DNA from: an uncultured Bacteroidales bacterium
GTDB lineage: Bacteria > Bacteroidota > Bacteroidia > Bacteroidales > Bacteroidaceae
Direction: 5' to 3'
DNA length: 64,000 nt
NCBI GenBank assembly: GCA_902779085.1
Contig: CACYZY010000002.1
Coordinates: 124,001-188,000, forward strand
Part shown: piece by piece, positions 61,938 through 64,000 of the stretch
How positions within the stretch are numbered: position 1 is the stretch's first letter
How the letters are laid out: every line of letters starts with the position of its first letter
Translations under genes and position numbers: made by a program
Notes under the pieces: generated by a model
What the model was told of the DNA's origin: nothing
Databases searched by the model: none
Seen by the model: only the letters and a program-made list of their open reading frames with translations

Positions 61938-64000
61938 TTCAAGACAATATTTATCAGTTTCTTTGGTACAATAATCACTTTCACAATTTGTTTGCCTTCC
62001 ATCCATTTCTCAGAACGTTCGTCAGTTATGACTTCTTTCTGAATTGTATCATTGTCAGCATCAATTGGGAACTCCTTGTTATAGCGAGCCTTTCCGTTGA
62101 AAGAAACAGTATAGTTCACACTTTCTTCCTTGAGGTATTCCTCGTTATACTGAGGCCATTGTGCATCGCAAACAGAAGTGTTGTGACCCAACATCTCCCA
62201 CAATTCCTCGCAGATGTGAGGGGTGAATGGAGCCAGACAAGCCACAATTTGCTCTAATACAGCTTTCTTACTGCATTTCAGTGAGGTAAGTTCGTTCACA
62301 CAGATCATGAAGGCACTGATGGAAGTATTATAAGAGAAAGTCTCAATATCTCCAGTAACCTTTTTAATCAACTTGTGAACGGCTTTCAGTTCTGCAGCAT
62401 TAGGAGCTTCATCTGTAACTAGATAATTGTCCTGACGGTCATAGAATAAGCCCCAGAACTTCTTCAGGAAACGATGCACACCGTCAATACCGTTGGTATC
62501 CCAAGGCTTGGATTGCTCAACAGGCCCCAAGAACATTTCATACAGACGCAAGGTATCGGCACCAAAGCGCTCAACAATCATATCTGGATTCACCACATTG
62601 AACATAGACTTACTCATCTTTTCAATGGCCCATCCACAAATGTATTTGCCATCTTCAAGTATAAACTCTGCATTGTTGTATTCAGGACGCCAAGCCTTAA
62701 ATGCTTCTATGTCAAGGATGTCATTAGCAACAATATTTACATCCACATGGATAGGAGTAACATCATACTTGTCTTTCAGGTTAAGAGAAACAAAGGTATT
62801 GGTATCCTTGATGCGATATACGAAGTTGCTTCTACCTTGAATCATTCCTTGATTTACCAACTTCTGGAAAGGCTCTTCTTTGACAGATACGCCCAAATCA
62901 TGCAAGAACTTATTCCAAAAACGCGAATAGATCAAGTGGCCAGTAGCATGTTCTGTACCTCCTACATAAAGGTCAACATTCTGCCAATATTTATCAGCTT
63001 CCTCTGATACCAAAGCCTGGTCGTTGTGTGGATCCATATAACGCAAGTAATAAGCACTTGAACCAGCAAAGCCAGGCATAGTGCTCAGTTCGAGAGGGAA
63101 GACTGTCTTATTGTCAATCTTATTATTTTCTACTACTTGGTTGTTAATAGTATCCCAAGCCCATTTGGTAGCACGACCCAATGGAGGCTCACCCGTTTCT
63201 GTAGGCAGATATTTTTCTACCTCAGGCAGTTCCAGAGGCAGACATGTCTCTTGAATCATGCAAGGCATCTCATCCTTATAATAAACAGGGAAAGGTTCGC
63301 CCCAATAACGCTGACGAGAGAAGATGGCATCACGCAAACGATAGTTCACCTTTACCCTACCCAACTGATGCTCCTTTACATATTTCTTAGTAGCAGCAAT
63401 GGCTTCCTTGATGGTCAGACCATTCAAGTTCAAGTCACAATAGGGCTTTGCTCCAGCTTTTGGTGAATTACAAACTATACCTTCTTTAGCATCGAAGCTC
63501 TCTTCGCTTACATCGCAACCCTCTACCAATGGAACAATAGGCAAGTTGAAATGTTTAGCAAAAGTATAGTCACGACTATCGTGAGCAGGTACAGCCATTA
63601 TGGCTCCTGTGCCATAACCAGCCAAGACGTAATCACTAACCCAGATAGGCACTGCTTCACCAGTGAATGGATTGATAGCATAACTGCCAGTAAATACACC
63701 AGTTACACTGCGATCAGCAATACGGTCTCTTTCTGTGCGTTTCTTTGTTCTATCGAGGTAAGCATCCACTTCAGCTTTCTGTGCTTCAGTAGTTACCTTT
63801 GCTACAAATTCGCTCTCTGGGGCTAAAACCATGAAGGTAACACCATACATAGTGTCTGCTCGAGTTGTGAAGATGATAAATTCAACATCGCTGTCCTTTA
63901 CTTTGAATTTAACTTCAGCACCTTCGCTACGGCCTATCCAGTTGCGCTGGGTTTCTTTCAGAGAGTCTGTCCAATCGATGTGATCCAAGCCGTCTAGCAG
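61934..64000 (-). CDS. leuS: Leucyl-tRNA synthetase (N-terminal part outside window)
   Basis: This class I synthetase charges tRNA-Leu. The frame is open to the right edge, so about 688 residues of the usual ~940 are visible. The first visible residues ([20 protein letters not shown]) lie just before the CP1 editing domain, which is seen as [14 protein letters not shown] and [16 protein letters not shown] (editing Thr-rich and Asp motifs). The KMSKS motif appears as [11 protein letters not shown] near base 62600, followed by the anticodon-binding and C-terminal domains. The HIGH motif lies outside the window. It begins the coupled leuS-yitT-rdgB operon. Confidence 0.96.
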   Translation of the reverse strand: MLDGLDHIDWTDSLKETQRNWIGRSEGAEVKFKVKDSDVEFIIFTTRADTMYGVTFMVLAPESEFVAKVTTEAQKAEVDAYLDRTKKRTERDRIADRSVTGVFTGSYAINPFTGEAVPIWVSDYVLAGYGTGAIMAVPAHDSRDYTFAKHFNLPIVPLVEGCDVSEESFDAKEGIVCNSPKAGAKPYCDLNLNGLTIKEAIAATKKYVKEHQLGRVKVNYRLRDAIFSRQRYWGEPFPVYYKDEMPCMIQETCLPLELPEVEKYLPTETGEPPLGRATKWAWDTINNQVVENNKIDNKTVFPLELSTMPGFAGSSAYYLRYMDPHNDQALVSEEADKYWQNVDLYVGGTEHATGHLIYSRFWNKFLHDLGVSVKEEPFQKLVNQGMIQGRSNFVYRIKDTNTFVSLNLKDKYDVTPIHVDVNIVANDILDIEAFKAWRPEYNNAEFILEDGKYICGWAIEKMSKSMFNVVNPDMIVERFGADTLRLYEMFLGPVEQSKPWDTNGIDGVHRFLKKFWGLFYDRQDNYLVTDEAPNAAELKAVHKLIKKVTGDIETFSYNTSISAFMICVNELTSLKCSKKAVLEQIVACLAPFTPHICEELWEMLGHNTSVCDAQWPQYNEEYLKEESVNYTVSFNGKARYNKEFPIDADNDTIQKEVITDERSEKWMEGKQIVKVIIVPKKLINIVLK

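Overview
The window is chromosomal DNA from a member of the Bacteroidales (Bacteroides/Prevotella-like). The evidence is the division and cell-wall (dcw) gene order, repeated matches to the Bacteroidota promoter (-7 box TAnnTTTG, sometimes with TTTG about 19-20 nt upstream), and typical families such as DUF4294, DUF4922, DUF1080, OMP_b-brl TonB receptors, VirE-like ATPases and RprXY-type two-component pairs. Shine-Dalgarno sequences are weak throughout. I saw no tRNA, rRNA, CRISPR array, insertion sequence or phage block.

Layout. 1-10.3 kb: mraY (5' end outside the window), murD, ftsW, murG, murC, ftsQ, ftsA, ftsZ and a YqeY-like gene, tightly packed and closed by a hairpin terminator. 10.4-14.9 kb: an exported Gfo/Idh/MocA oxidoreductase and a large HEAT plus double DUF1080 protein, a likely 3-keto-glycoside module. 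14.9-15.4 kb: non-coding, with a degenerate ~22-nt repeat array. 15.4-21.3 kb (minus strand): aroQ, O-methyltransferase, metallophosphoesterase, LTA-synthase-like protein and rmuC, one operon starting at a palindromic promoter shared with xerD. 21.4-27 kb (plus): xerD, a TPR/OmpA-like lipoprotein, a thioredoxin-fold lipoprotein lacking CxxC, and a ComM-type ATPase. 27-34 kb (plus): a six-gene operon (Na+/solute symporter, GT2, DUF4922, SpoIID without a signal peptide, AmpG-like permease, BadF-type sugar kinase), read here as cell-wall sugar import and recycling. 34-40.9 kb: a tripartite ABC-2 efflux operon (minus) with a divergent AraC regulator.

40.9-50.9 kb: rubrerythrin, an anchored nuclease, a PAP2 phosphatase with an outer-membrane-like C-terminus, a radical SAM enzyme with a small RNA-like unit upstream, mutS, an HhH/outer-membrane protein and DUF4294. 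50.9-52.9 kb: the most unusual stretch, a 0.75-kb non-coding region holding a hairpin, a 22-nt tandem array, a perfect 24-bp palindrome and nine copies of TGTCGGnATG in both orientations, directly upstream of a lone VirE/VapE-like P-loop ATPase. 53-57.5 kb: a TonB-type receptor divergent from a histidine kinase/response regulator pair. 57.5-64 kb: metallophosphoesterase and a SpoU methyltransferase (minus), an AT-rich intergenic region with DnaA-box-like 9-mers, nadA, and a leuS-yitT-rdgB operon (minus; leuS runs off the right edge).

Start codons were moved inward in several genes (murD, aroQ, the TPR lipoprotein, tolC, rubrerythrin, nuclease, PAP2, radical SAM, SpoU methyltransferase, yitT) where the longest frame carries an implausible N-terminal extension before a signal peptide or family start. 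All family names come from motif recognition by eye, not database searches.
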